Origin: JAJRRH01 sp047638815
Lineage (GTDB): Bacteria; Bacteroidota; Bacteroidia; Flavobacteriales_D; JABDKJ01
Reading direction: 5' to 3'
NCBI GenBank assembly: GCA_047638815.1
Contig: JBLIMR010000007.1
Coordinates: forward strand, 6,713 to 70,712
Length of the DNA stretch: 64,000 nucleotides
In this document: piece by piece, positions 8,341-17,987 of the stretch
How positions within the stretch are numbered: position 1 is the stretch's first letter
Layout of the letters: each line of letters opens with the position of its first letter
Translations under genes and position numbers: made by a program
The notes under the pieces: model-generated
Database searches by the model: none
What the model was told of the DNA's origin: nothing
Seen by the model: the letters and a program-made list of their open reading frames with translations, nothing else

Positions 8341-11052
8341 ATGGATAAGTTTTCATATTTAAGTAATACAAGCGCGGCCTATATTGAGGAGCAATACCAA
8401 CAATACTTGACAGACTCTGAGTCTGTTGAATCTGGTTGGCAGAAATTTTTTGAGGGTTTCGAATTCGCACGAAAGAATTACAATGTGGATGCCGAGGTGT
8501 CCGAGAACATAGGTAAAGAGTTTAAGGTTGTAAAATTAATTGAAGGTTATAGAACCAGGGGTCATCTTTTCACAAAAACGAATCCTGTAAGAGAGCGTAG
8601 GAAGTACCTGCCAACTCTGGATATTGAAAACTTCGGATTGGATCAATCCGATATGGATACTGTTTTTGCCGCAGGAGAGCTAGTTTCTATTGGATCTGCT
8701 ACCTTAAGACAAATATTAGAGAATCTTGATAGTGCATATCGACAGTCAATAGGCATTGAGTTTATGTACATTAGAGATCCAGAAAGATTGGATTGGTTTT
8801 TCGAAGAGTTTAAAAAGGATAATAATGTCCCTCAATTTTCCAAAGAGGAGAAGTTAAAGATTTTCGATAAATTGAATGATGCTGTTCTCTTTGAGAACTT
8901 CTTGCATTTGCGATTTCCAGGGCAGAAGAGGTTTTCACTGGAAGGTGCAGAATCGCTAATCCCTGCAATGGCGGAAATTGTAAATGCAGACTTGCAACTT
9001 GAGATAGAAGAGGTCGTAGTTGGAATGGCTCATAGAGGTAGATTGAACGTTTTGGCAAACATTTTCAAAAAAGATGTTAGTCATATATTAAGCGAGTTTG
9101 AAGCAAAAGATTTTGGTGACGAATCATTTGATGGTGATGTAAAATACCATCTAGGCCATAGTGCTGAATATAAGCTAACTAATGGAAAGAAGATAAGATT
9201 TACAATGTCTCCAAACCCATCACATCTTGAGGCTGTTGGCGCTGTGGTAGAAGGGATGTCACGAGCTAAAATTGATCAAAAGTATGGTGGCAATGAGAAG
9301 AAAGTTCTTCCAATTTTAATACATGGTGATTCGGCAATTATTGGGCAAGGTGTAGTCGCGGAAACTATACAAATGGCAGGTTTGGATGCCTATAAAACCG
9401 GAGGGACTATTCATATTGTAATTAACAATCAGGTTGGTTTTACAACGAATTATCTAGACAGTAGAACGAGTACATATTGTACAGATGTTGGAAAAGCAAC
9501 TTTGAGTCCAGTGTTTCATGTGAATGGAGATGATCCAGAGGCCCTAGCACACGTAATGAGACTTGCACTTAAGTATCGTCAGAAATTTCATAAAGATGTG
9601 TTTATTGATTTATTGGCATATAGGAAGTATGGCCATAATGAAGGGGATGAACCAAAATTCACACAACCTCTTTTATACAAAGCAATAGCAAAACATAAAA
9701 ATCCAAGAGCATTATATCTAGAGAAGTTGACTGCAGAAAATATTCTGTCGTTAGAAGACGCTAAGAAAACTGAGATCACATATAGGGATCACATGGATAA
9801 AGAGTTGGCAAAGGCAAAAAAGATTAAAGTTGCTTCTGTCCAAAGGTATCAAGACAATGAGTGGAAGGGATCAGTGCACTCTGTTCCTAAGGATTTTGAT
9901 AAATCTCCTCAGACTGGTGTATCAAAGAAAAAATTGATTGCCATTGCAAAAAAATTGACTGAAGTCCCCAAGGGAAAGAAATTTTTCAGAAAGCTTGAAA
10001 GAATTCTCAAGGATAGAGATGGTATGATCAAGAATGATAAACTTGATTGGGGAATGGCTGAATTATTGGCATACGGTAGTTTGGTTGATGAGAAAATCCG
10101 AGTGCGTTTCTCCGGACAGGATGTAGAAAGAGGAACATTCTCTCATCGTCATGCGGTTGTTAAGGAAGAGGATAGTGCCGCAGAATATTGTCATTTGGCT
10201 AATGTGAGTAAGAATCAAGCACCTTTTGAAATATACAATTCGCACTTGTCCGAATATGCCGTAATGGGTTTTGAATATGGATATGCGATGGTTAGCCCAA
10301 TGACATTAACTATATGGGAGGCTCAGTTTGGTGACTTTGTGAATGGTGCTCAGATTATTATTGATCAGTTCTTGAGTAGTGCTGAAGATAAATGGCATGT
10401 CATGAACGGTTTAGTTTTATTGTTGCCGCACGGATATGAAGGTATGGGGGCGGAACATTCAAGTGGAAGAATGGAGAGGTTTCTAACTTTGGCTGCAGAA
10501 GATAACATGCAAATTGTAAACTGCACTACACCAGCAAATTTCTTTCATGTACTTAGAAGACAACTTACACGTAAATTTAGAAAGCCACTGATTGTTTTCA
10601 CACCAAAAAGTCTATTGAGACATCCTCGATGTATTTCAACGGTGGATGATCTAGTAAAAGGAGGATTCTCTGAAGTGTTTGATGATCCAACAGCAAAGGC
10701 TACGACAGTGGATAAACTTGTGTTTTGCCAAGGAAAGATATATTATGAACTCCTTGCTAAAAAAGAGGAATTGAAGGCGAAAAATGTGGCTATTGTAAGA
10801 TTAGAACAATTATATCCTCTGCCTACTAAGCAGATTGATAAGATCATAACAAAGTACAAGAAGGCTAAGAAAATATTATGGGTTCAAGAAGAGCCTGAAA
10901 ATATGGGGGCGTGGTCATTTTTGTTAAGAAAATTGAGACATATTAATTTAGAACTCATCAGCCGACCGGAAAGTGCAAGCCCCGCTTCAGGATCGCCTGC
11001 TCGAGCAGAAAAAAGACAAACCGCCATTATCAATAAAGTATTTAAAAAATAG
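8341..11052 (+). CDS. sucA: 2-oxoglutarate dehydrogenase E1 component
   Basis: This thiamine-diphosphate enzyme decarboxylates 2-oxoglutarate and passes the succinyl group to SucB. At 903 residues it has the expected N-terminal segment YLSNTSAAYIEEQYQQYL that docks E2. It also has the VVVGMAHRGRLNVL motif, the SPNPSHLEAVGAVVEG segment, HGDSAIIGQGVV in the cofactor-binding region, VINNQVGFTT, and RYGHNEGDEP-like residues (here RKYGHNEGDEP). The C-terminal half has GTFSHRHAV and the LLPHGYEGMGAEHSS segment. sucB begins 6 bp downstream. Confidence 0.97.
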   Translation: MDKFSYLSNTSAAYIEEQYQQYLTDSESVESGWQKFFEGFEFARKNYNVDAEVSENIGKEFKVVKLIEGYRTRGHLFTKTNPVRERRKYLPTLDIENFGLDQSDMDTVFAAGELVSIGSATLRQILENLDSAYRQSIGIEFMYIRDPERLDWFFEEFKKDNNVPQFSKEEKLKIFDKLNDAVLFENFLHLRFPGQKRFSLEGAESLIPAMAEIVNADLQLEIEEVVVGMAHRGRLNVLANIFKKDVSHILSEFEAKDFGDESFDGDVKYHLGHSAEYKLTNGKKIRFTMSPNPSHLEAVGAVVEGMSRAKIDQKYGGNEKKVLPILIHGDSAIIGQGVVAETIQMAGLDAYKTGGTIHIVINNQVGFTTNYLDSRTSTYCTDVGKATLSPVFHVNGDDPEALAHVMRLALKYRQKFHKDVFIDLLAYRKYGHNEGDEPKFTQPLLYKAIAKHKNPRALYLEKLTAENILSLEDAKKTEITYRDHMDKELAKAKKIKVASVQRYQDNEWKGSVHSVPKDFDKSPQTGVSKKKLIAIAKKLTEVPKGKKFFRKLERILKDRDGMIKNDKLDWGMAELLAYGSLVDEKIRVRFSGQDVERGTFSHRHAVVKEEDSAAEYCHLANVSKNQAPFEIYNSHLSEYAVMGFEYGYAMVSPMTLTIWEAQFGDFVNGAQIIIDQFLSSAEDKWHVMNGLVLLLPHGYEGMGAEHSSGRMERFLTLAAEDNMQIVNCTTPANFFHVLRRQLTRKFRKPLIVFTPKSLLRHPRCISTVDDLVKGGFSEVFDDPTAKATTVDKLVFCQGKIYYELLAKKEELKAKNVAIVRLEQLYPLPTKQIDKIITKYKKAKKILWVQEEPENMGAWSFLLRKLRHINLELISRPESASPASGSPARAEKRQTAIINKVFKK

Positions 11053-11058
11053 TTAAAA

Positions 11059-12303
11059 ATGTTTGAAGTAAAAGTTCCAAGTCCAGGTGAATCTATCAGC
11101 GAGGTAGAGATAGCTCAATGGTTAGTTGAGGATGGTGAATACGTAGCCAAAGATCAAGTGTTATGTGAAATTGATTCAGATAAAGCAACTTTAGAGTTGG
11201 TTTCTGAAGAGGCGGGGGTCATAACCAGATTAGTTGAAGACGGTGATACCGTTGAAGTTGGTGGAATCATTGCGAAAATTGACACCAAAGCAAAAGGGGA
11301 ACCTAAAAAAGTTGTTGTCGAAAAAGTTGTTGAAGCCAAGTCAGAGCCAGCAAAAGTGACTGCTCCAGCCGCAGCAAATGTTGCATCTGCATTTACAGCG
11401 CAATCAGGAGGTACACCTTCTGTCGCAGCGGCTAAAATAATGCGTGAAAACAACATTGGCAATGGTAATATTTCAGGGACTGGAAAAGCAGGAAGGGTAA
11501 CTAAACAAGATGTTTTGGCATATATTTCTGGCGGTATTGATGCCGGAGCTATTATGAATGGTTGGGGTGGAACTAGAGATTCTTCTGAAAAGAAGATGTC
11601 TAGTTTGAGAAGAAAAATCGCAACACGTTTGGTGGCTGTAAAGAATGAAACAGCAATGCTTACGACCTTCAATGAGGTGGACATGAAACCAATCATGGAC
11701 ATGAGAAAGAAGTACAAGGAATTGTTTAGAGAAAAGCACGGTGTTGGACTGGGCTTTATGTCATTCTTCACAAAGGCTGTTACGGAGGGATTGAGATTAT
11801 TTCCATCTGTTAATTCTATGATTGATGGAGATCAACAAGTTTTGTTTGATTATGCGGATATAGGTATTGCAGTGAGTTCACCAAAAGGATTAATGGTTCC
11901 AGTTGTAAGAAATGCTGAGCAAATGTCATTGGCTGAAATCGAAGCAGAAATAAAGCGGTTAGCCATCAAAGCAAGAGATGGTAAGATAAGTCTTGATGAA
12001 ATGACGGGTGGTACTTTTACCATTACTAATGGAGGGGTATTTGGCTCGATGCTGAGTACTCCAATCATCAATCCGCCTCAGAGTGCAATTCTTGGAATGC
12101 ATAATATCGTTCAACGGCCCGTGGCCATTGATGGGGAAGTGCATATAAGACCAATTATGTATGTGGCACTATCCTATGACCATAGAATTGTTGATGGTAA
12201 GGAATCTGTTAGTTTCCTGGTTAAGGTTAAGGAGATGCTTGAGAATCCTGTTAAGTTGATGTTTGGCGCTAAGAGTCCTGAAGAAGTTTTGCTAGGCTTG
12301 TAA
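11059..12303 (+). CDS. sucB: Dihydrolipoyllysine-residue succinyltransferase (E2)
   Basis: E2 core of the 2-oxoglutarate dehydrogenase complex. The N-terminal lipoyl domain carries the lipoylation site in EIDSDKATLEL (Lys about 43). A Pro/Ala linker, a peripheral-subunit binding domain (about 120-155) and the catalytic domain with SYDHRIVDGKE near the C-terminus follow. Length (414 aa) is typical of SucB. It is co-transcribed with sucA. The lipoyl group it needs would be made by LipA, encoded at 26.9-27.7 kb. The reverse-strand ORFs inside it are shadows. Confidence 0.96.
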   Translation: MFEVKVPSPGESISEVEIAQWLVEDGEYVAKDQVLCEIDSDKATLELVSEEAGVITRLVEDGDTVEVGGIIAKIDTKAKGEPKKVVVEKVVEAKSEPAKVTAPAAANVASAFTAQSGGTPSVAAAKIMRENNIGNGNISGTGKAGRVTKQDVLAYISGGIDAGAIMNGWGGTRDSSEKKMSSLRRKIATRLVAVKNETAMLTTFNEVDMKPIMDMRKKYKELFREKHGVGLGFMSFFTKAVTEGLRLFPSVNSMIDGDQQVLFDYADIGIAVSSPKGLMVPVVRNAEQMSLAEIEAEIKRLAIKARDGKISLDEMTGGTFTITNGGVFGSMLSTPIINPPQSAILGMHNIVQRPVAIDGEVHIRPIMYVALSYDHRIVDGKESVSFLVKVKEMLENPVKLMFGAKSPEEVLLGL

Positions 12304-12318
12304 ATCAAGGCATTAACT

Positions 12319-13650
12319 CTAGCTCAATTTCGTCAATCGATCACTGTCCAATTTTATCAATATAAATACTAGGAAAGAGAATGAAAATAGGGATGATCCA
12401 CCATAACTGAAAAAGGGGAGAGGAATACCAATAACCGGCACGAGTCCAATCGCCATACCTATATTTATTCCGATGTGCATGAATAGAATGCAGGCGACAG
12501 AGTATCCGAAAATTCTATTGAAGGAACTACGCTGTCGTTCAGCTATCATGATAATTCTTAGCACAAGGGTGATTAGTAATATGATGACCACGGAGCTTCC
12601 TATAAATCCCCATTCTTCGCCTACAGTGCAGAAGATGAAATCGGTTGATTGCATGGGGACGTATTTGAATTTTGTTAATACACCATCCAAATATCCTTTC
12701 CCAGAGAAACCACCTGAACCAATAGCTGTTAAGGCTTGATTAACATTGTAACCGGCTCCACTTGGATCTTCAGTATGTCCAAATAAAATGTTTATTCGAT
12801 CTTTATGATGTGCTTTTAGAATTTTATCTGATTGATAAACAGTGTTGATCATCCATACACATGCCATACTTGCAATGGTAGCAAAGATTAAACTTTTGAT
12901 TGTTTTTTTACGAGCTCTGGGAAGAACGTAGTTTCTAATTATCAGGAATGCCATGGAGGCTATCATCAGGATTGCTATAGTTAGAATGCTTAAGCCGCTT
13001 ATCTTCCAAGCTTCATTGAAAATATATGTTTCATAGACTATTAGCGACATAGTGGCAATGATTAAGACTAGCAAGGAGATTCCAAAAAGAACAATGTTAC
13101 CAGTGACTCCTTCTCTATATAGAACAAGTATGAATGCTAGATATACCAGTAAGGTTCCAGCATCAGGTTGCATGAGAATAAGAAAAGCCGGAATTAGGAT
13201 AATGCCTAGCGAAACACCAAGTATTCTAAGCTTATTGAATTTTATTTTAATGTCACTCAAGTAGAACGCCAAGGCGAGGGACACCCCAATTTTGGAAAAT
13301 TCGGAGGGTTGAATACCAAAACTGCCAACACCAAACCATGATTTCGCACCATTTACTTCCTTCCCGAAAATGAGTACAGCGACCAGAAGTAAGGTAAATA
13401 TAATATAAAAGATAAAGGCAAAATCCTTAAAGAATTGGCTGTCAATAGCGAGTATAACAAGCCCTAGTGTGAATGCAACACAGATCCAGATAAACTGCTT
13501 ACCGTATTCTTTACCTGAATCAAAAATCGAGGGATGATCAAGATCAAAGTTAGCGGCATAAATATTAAACCACCCCATCAATACGAGAACAATATAGAGT
13601 AGAACCAATATCCAATCCATGTTGCGGAATATGTTATCTCTTCCTTCCAT
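12319..13650 (-). CDS. rodA: Peptidoglycan glycosyltransferase RodA
   Basis: This SEDS-family polytopic membrane protein of 443 residues polymerises glycan strands in the elongasome with PBP2. There are about ten hydrophobic helices. Visible SEDS features include WFGVGSFGIQPSEFSKIG, LMQPDAGT, and GFSGKGYLDG and VPMQSTDFIFCTVGEEWGF in the large loop. The C-terminal GIPLPFFSYGGSS is also present. The stop/start boundary with the PBP2 gene overlaps by one base. It is the last gene of the mre operon, 15 bp from the convergent sucB end with no obvious terminator. Confidence 0.95.
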   Translation of the reverse strand: MEGRDNIFRNMDWILVLLYIVLVLMGWFNIYAANFDLDHPSIFDSGKEYGKQFIWICVAFTLGLVILAIDSQFFKDFAFIFYIIFTLLLVAVLIFGKEVNGAKSWFGVGSFGIQPSEFSKIGVSLALAFYLSDIKIKFNKLRILGVSLGIILIPAFLILMQPDAGTLLVYLAFILVLYREGVTGNIVLFGISLLVLIIATMSLIVYETYIFNEAWKISGLSILTIAILMIASMAFLIIRNYVLPRARKKTIKSLIFATIASMACVWMINTVYQSDKILKAHHKDRINILFGHTEDPSGAGYNVNQALTAIGSGGFSGKGYLDGVLTKFKYVPMQSTDFIFCTVGEEWGFIGSSVVIILLITLVLRIIMIAERQRSSFNRIFGYSVACILFMHIGINIGMAIGLVPVIGIPLPFFSYGGSSLFSFSFLVFILIKLDSDRLTKLS

Positions 13651-15452
13651 TAATTTTCTTTGAGCAAATCTGCTTCTAACATTTTTTTCTCTATCAGTGG
13701 TCTATTTGTCGATCGTGTCAAATATTTTTCAATTATCAAACTTGTTATTGGTGCAGCCCAAGTTGAACCATAACCCACATTTTCGACATAAACAGCAACG
13801 GCTATTTGTGGGTCATTCTTTGGTGCAAAAGCGATAAATATTGAATGATCTTTTCCATGAGGATTCTGGGCAGTTCCCGTCTTTCCACAAATTTTCGTCT
13901 CATCATATTTAACACCACGACCAGTTCCATGATCGATTACATTTTCCATTGCATCAATAACGATTTCAAAGTTTTCCTCACTGATTCCTGTTTCGAATTT
14001 ATCAATGGACTTCAAGTCAATAACCGAATCACCGATTTGCTTTATTATATGCGGGGTGTAATAATATCCTCTGTTGGCAATGGTTGCGGTGTAATTTGCC
14101 ATTTGCATAGGCGTTACACCAAGCTCGCCTTGACCGATCGAAAGCGAAATCACGGTGTGTGGTTTCCATGAACCTTTGCCATATATTTCATCGTAATATG
14201 TGGTTGGCTTTAAAATTCCAGGTTTTTCATCAGTAAGATCCAAATTTAACTTACTACCGAGTCCAAATCGGGAAACGTAGTTTCTCCAGACTTGATAACC
14301 TTCTTCGGCTGTGGGATACTTGTCAATGATATTCTTAAAAACGTTGCAGTAATATGCATTACACGAAGTTGTGATAGAATATTTCAGATTAAGAGGTGAA
14401 GAATGAGGGTGACAACCCAATTTTCTCCTTCCAAAGAAATATCCACCGTAACAACTATGATATGTGTTTGGAGTGACAACTCCCTCTTCAAGTCCTATAA
14501 GAGCATTGAGTAATTTGAAGGTTGATCCCGGTGGATACTGAGCTTGTAAAGCACGATTAAAGAGGGGCTTTAAAGTGTCCCTGTTCAAGGCTGAGTAATT
14601 TTTCGAACGCTGTCTTCCGATTAGGACGTTTGGGTTATAGGATGGATTGTTGACCATGGCCAAAATCTCTCCAGTTTTAGGTTCTATGGCAACAATTGAA
14701 CCCCTTTTCTTGCTCATCAAAAGCTCGCCCCATATTTGTAAATCCAAGTCGATAGTGGAAACAAGATTTTGACCGGACACTGAAGCTGTGTCAAAGCTAC
14801 CCCCAGAGTATTTACCTTTTACATTGTTGTGTACGTCCACGAGCATAAAGCTCACGCCTTTCTTGCCTCTTAAAACTTCCTCATACTGTAGCTCTATCCC
14901 ATTATCGCCAATATAATCTCCCGAATGATAGTAGGCATCGTCCTTTACTTTTTTAGCATTAACCTCGCTTACAAATCCAACGGCATGTGGTGCAGCGCTA
15001 TCTGGATAGATTCGCATGGTGTTTGGAACGCCATAAAACCCTTTAAATTGATCCAGATTTTCCGCTATATCTGCATAATTATATGCCGGAATTTGTGCGA
15101 TTAAAATCGATGGTTTGTACCGAGAATATTTTCGAGCTTTTTTGAACTTCTTTTTAAATTCTTCTTTTTCTAACTCAGTAATCTTACAAAAAAGTGTCGT
15201 ATCAAAGGATTCGACATTTTTTGGAACAACCATGAGATCGTATACAGCAGTATTTCCAACCAAGACTTTATTGTTCCGGTCATAGATTAATCCTCTTGAA
15301 GGATAATTTGTAACCGCACGTTCTGTGATTTTTATTGCTCTAACTTTCCACGAGTCCTGTACTATCTGAACATAAAAAAGTCTAGCGATAAATATAACTG
15401 TGACAAATAAAAATAAAGCCACAATCACATATGTCCGGTCATTCGATTTCAT
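13650..15452 (-). CDS. mrdA: Penicillin-binding protein 2 (transpeptidase)
   Basis: Peptidoglycan transpeptidase of the elongasome. The N-terminal membrane helix (about 7-28) precedes a dimerisation/pedestal domain with YPSRGLIYDRN. The transpeptidase domain has the active-site motif STFK (Ser about 310), SCN in the SITTSCNAYY segment, and KTGT followed by AQNPHGKDHS. Length (600 aa) fits PBP2. It lies between mreD and rodA, each with one-base overlaps, as in the standard Bacteroidota arrangement. Confidence 0.96.
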   Translation of the reverse strand: MKSNDRTYVIVALFLFVTVIFIARLFYVQIVQDSWKVRAIKITERAVTNYPSRGLIYDRNNKVLVGNTAVYDLMVVPKNVESFDTTLFCKITELEKEEFKKKFKKARKYSRYKPSILIAQIPAYNYADIAENLDQFKGFYGVPNTMRIYPDSAAPHAVGFVSEVNAKKVKDDAYYHSGDYIGDNGIELQYEEVLRGKKGVSFMLVDVHNNVKGKYSGGSFDTASVSGQNLVSTIDLDLQIWGELLMSKKRGSIVAIEPKTGEILAMVNNPSYNPNVLIGRQRSKNYSALNRDTLKPLFNRALQAQYPPGSTFKLLNALIGLEEGVVTPNTYHSCYGGYFFGRRKLGCHPHSSPLNLKYSITTSCNAYYCNVFKNIIDKYPTAEEGYQVWRNYVSRFGLGSKLNLDLTDEKPGILKPTTYYDEIYGKGSWKPHTVISLSIGQGELGVTPMQMANYTATIANRGYYYTPHIIKQIGDSVIDLKSIDKFETGISEENFEIVIDAMENVIDHGTGRGVKYDETKICGKTGTAQNPHGKDHSIFIAFAPKNDPQIAVAVYVENVGYGSTWAAPITSLIIEKYLTRSTNRPLIEKKMLEADLLKEN

Positions 15453-15970
15453 TAGGATCTAACGGGTTTAGAAAATAAGTATTGGGCAATAATTAGGAGT
15501 GTAAAAGTGAAAATGCTGCTCAAAAAAGTTCGCTTAATTATCATCCAAAGGTCAAATGCTCCGATACCGTCCAAAATAAAGAACCAGGCGTGATGAATTA
15601 CTGCAAGAATGATAGCGTATCTTAAATACCAACTTAATCCCATACTATAAATTGTTGGCCGGTCCAATAAATCATATGAGTCCCGTGGAGCCAAAGTTCT
15701 TATAAGGAAGTATCTCATGAAACCAATAACGATACTCGCAGAGGCATGTATGCCTGGTGTATTATAGAAACTGTCGATGGCCAAACCCATGGCAAAGGAT
15801 AAAACCAATACCAAAACAGGTGATGATCTCAGAGGAAGCATTAGTATAAAGTAAATGTAGAAAAAAGGAACACTAAGGCCATTAAATAGATTGACATTGT
15901 AGAGTATCAGTCCTTGAATTAGAACAAGGGATACAAACCGTATAATATTTTTAAAGAGTGTTCTAGTCAT
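15452..15970 (-). CDS. mreD: Rod-shape-determining protein MreD
   Basis: Small polytopic membrane protein (172 aa, about five helices) of the elongasome. Sequence conservation in MreD is low; the call rests on length, hydrophobicity and position between mreC and the PBP2 gene. It contains the FYIYFILMLPLRSSP segment, which resembles Bacteroidota MreD proteins. Its start overlaps the end of mreC by 8 bp. Confidence 0.88.
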   Translation of the reverse strand: MTRTLFKNIIRFVSLVLIQGLILYNVNLFNGLSVPFFYIYFILMLPLRSSPVLVLVLSFAMGLAIDSFYNTPGIHASASIVIGFMRYFLIRTLAPRDSYDLLDRPTIYSMGLSWYLRYAIILAVIHHAWFFILDGIGAFDLWMIIKRTFLSSIFTFTLLIIAQYLFSKPVRS

Positions 15971-16796
15971 CGATTTTAGCTTCCTCTAATTCGTCTATCT
16001 CAGGTTTCAAAATATTGAATACCAATGTTGCTTTTTTTATCCGTCCATAGTCGGTATTCATTAGGATTCTTATGGTGTGAAAGTTGTCTCCCGGTGAAGA
16101 GAATACCTCAACAATTTTACCAATTTCAACACCACCCGGAAATAGTTTACTCCCGGTTCTAGTCACAAAAACATCTCCTTTTTCTAGTGGAGTGTCTTTT
16201 GTTATGTTCTCAACCCTTGCGTATCTGAAATCGTGCTCTTCCTTCCAAGTTAACAGTCCTGAGTTTCCTGTTCGCAGGGCAACAACATTTAATGTGAATT
16301 GACCATTTATTACCGGCATCACAAGGGAGTAATTCTTCGTGCATTTTATTACTTTCCCTATTATGCCATTGGTCGATAAGACACCCATTCCTGGCTCAAC
16401 TTTGGAAGATTCACCTTTGTCGAGTGTTATATAATTGTTTGATTGGTATATGGATGATTGTACTATATCAGCATAAGAAAAACGGTATTGCTTACGCCAT
16501 AATGAGTCATCAATCAGCGCATATTCGTCATTTACTTTGTGGAAAGAAAGCTTGGAATTTTCACGAAGCTTATTATTCTCTTCAACTAGGGCATCATTAA
16601 TTTCTTGTAATGCAAGAAACTCAGCTATCTCCGCTGATTTTTTTGAAACTAAGCCCACCATACTATTGGTTGAACTTAAAAACGTTGCCTTAGGAAAACT
16701 ATTATATTTAAATATTAAGTTGAAACTGACAAGTTGCAAAATAAGAAAGAGTAGGAAGAGTTGATATTTACGTAAGAGCTTAATTAAACTTCTCAT
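15963..16796 (-). CDS. mreC: Rod-shape-determining protein MreC
   Basis: MreC (277 aa) has an N-terminal membrane helix (about 13-30), a periplasmic coiled coil (about 55-85) and a beta-rich domain. The domain contains GVLSTNGIIGKVI, the conserved GGVEIGKIVEV-type segment and a V.R.G stretch near residue 215. It scaffolds PBP2 and links MreB to the periplasmic machinery. It lies 29 bp after mreB and overlaps mreD. Confidence 0.94.
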   Translation of the reverse strand: MRSLIKLLRKYQLFLLFLILQLVSFNLIFKYNSFPKATFLSSTNSMVGLVSKKSAEIAEFLALQEINDALVEENNKLRENSKLSFHKVNDEYALIDDSLWRKQYRFSYADIVQSSIYQSNNYITLDKGESSKVEPGMGVLSTNGIIGKVIKCTKNYSLVMPVINGQFTLNVVALRTGNSGLLTWKEEHDFRYARVENITKDTPLEKGDVFVTRTGSKLFPGGVEIGKIVEVFSSPGDNFHTIRILMNTDYGRIKKATLVFNILKPEIDELEEAKIDD

Positions 16797-16825
16797 GCCT
16801 ATTCAGAACTAATATTAATTACGAA

Positions 16826-17857
16826 CTATCTCGCACCAGTCATTAAGAATTGATATTTCCCTATGTTTTTTAAAGCAATACCAGTACCTCTTGCCACTGC
16901 ACGGAGTGGATCCTCTGCAACGTGAACAGGCAGCTTAGTTTTTTGTGATATTCTCTTGTCCAACCCTCTCAACAAAGAGCCACCTCCCGCAAGGTAAATG
17001 CCTGTTTTGTATATATCCGCAGACAGTTCAGGTGGAGTGTTTTCTAAAGCACTAAGTATTGCATCTTCTATTTTTGAGATAGATTTATCAAGAGCATTTG
17101 CAATTTCAGTATAAGAAACTTTAATTTCTTTCGGAGTACTAGTCAAAAGATCTCTTCCTCTTACAGCAAAATCCTCAGGTGGATTATCAAGATGTGGAAT
17201 CGCAGCTCCAACTTGTATTTTTATTTCTTCAGCTGTTCTTTCACCAACTAATATATTGTGTTGTTTTCGCATAAACTCCCGAATGTCATAGGTGAACTCA
17301 TCACCAGCAATCCGAATGTTCTTGTCGCAAACTATTCCTCCAAGAGCAATTACAGCAATCTCAGAAGTCCCTCCACCGATATCAATAACCATATTGCCCA
17401 TTGGTTCCTCAACATCGATGCCGATGCCAATTGCCGCTGCCATTGGCTCATGAATTAAATAAACATCTTTCGCGCCAGCATGTTCAGCACTGTCAACAAC
17501 AGCTCTTTTCTCAACTTCTGTTATACCTGATGGAATGCAAATCACCATTCGCAATGATGGTGGGAATATGCTTTTACCGGGTTTGACCATTTTGATAAAG
17601 CCCTTAATCATTTCCTCTGCCGCGTTGAAATCAGCAATAACTCCATCCTTCAGTGGACGGATAGTTTTTATTTCTTCGTGAGTTTTCCCATGCATTTGCT
17701 GGGCTTTTTTCCCAATCGCAATGTATTTGCCTGACATACGGTCCATCGCCACTATGCTTGGTTCATCCACAACAATTTTGTCATCGTAAATGATAATCGT
17801 GTTTGCAGTTCCTAAATCAATAGCAACTTCTTGCGTAAAAAAATTAAATAAACCCAT
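16826..17857 (-). CDS. mreB: Actin-like cell-shape protein MreB
   Basis: The protein has 343 residues with the actin-fold phosphate motifs: IDLGTANT near residue 14, the central VIDIGGGTSEIAVI near 157-170, and the adenosine motif TGIYLAGGGSLLRG near 285. IHEPMAAAIG is also present. MreB filaments organise lateral cell-wall synthesis. It is the first gene of mreB-mreC-mreD-mrdA-rodA, with a promoter in the gap to purH. Confidence 0.97.
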   Translation of the reverse strand: MGLFNFFTQEVAIDLGTANTIIIYDDKIVVDEPSIVAMDRMSGKYIAIGKKAQQMHGKTHEEIKTIRPLKDGVIADFNAAEEMIKGFIKMVKPGKSIFPPSLRMVICIPSGITEVEKRAVVDSAEHAGAKDVYLIHEPMAAAIGIGIDVEEPMGNMVIDIGGGTSEIAVIALGGIVCDKNIRIAGDEFTYDIREFMRKQHNILVGERTAEEIKIQVGAAIPHLDNPPEDFAVRGRDLLTSTPKEIKVSYTEIANALDKSISKIEDAILSALENTPPELSADIYKTGIYLAGGGSLLRGLDKRISQKTKLPVHVAEDPLRAVARGTGIALKNIGKYQFLMTGAR

Positions 17858-17904
17858 CTATATTATTATAGTAAAATGCCTTGTTGTAAATCTCGGTTAA
17901 TAAG

Positions 17905-17912
17905 CAAAGTTA
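17905..17912 (-). promoter_or_regulatory. -7 box for the mreB operon
   Basis: On the minus strand this reads TAACTTTG, 47 nt before the mreB ATG, within the 130-bp purH-mreB gap. No well-spaced -33 TTG was found. Confidence 0.5.
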
Positions 17913-17987
17913 AGTTTTCTTCCTCCCCTTATATAGGTGTAGCTCAATTTAATCTACATCCATTTTTTGATAAAAGTCTTAAAAAAC

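Noticed and set aside
8132..8470. A 112-codon minus-strand frame across the sucA promoter.
   Set aside because: It spans the sucA promoter and start and has no recognisable features.
11154..11771. A 205-codon open frame antisense to sucB.
   Set aside because: It lies wholly within a highly conserved gene, has low-complexity Ser/Thr/Pro composition and no start context; it is a shadow.
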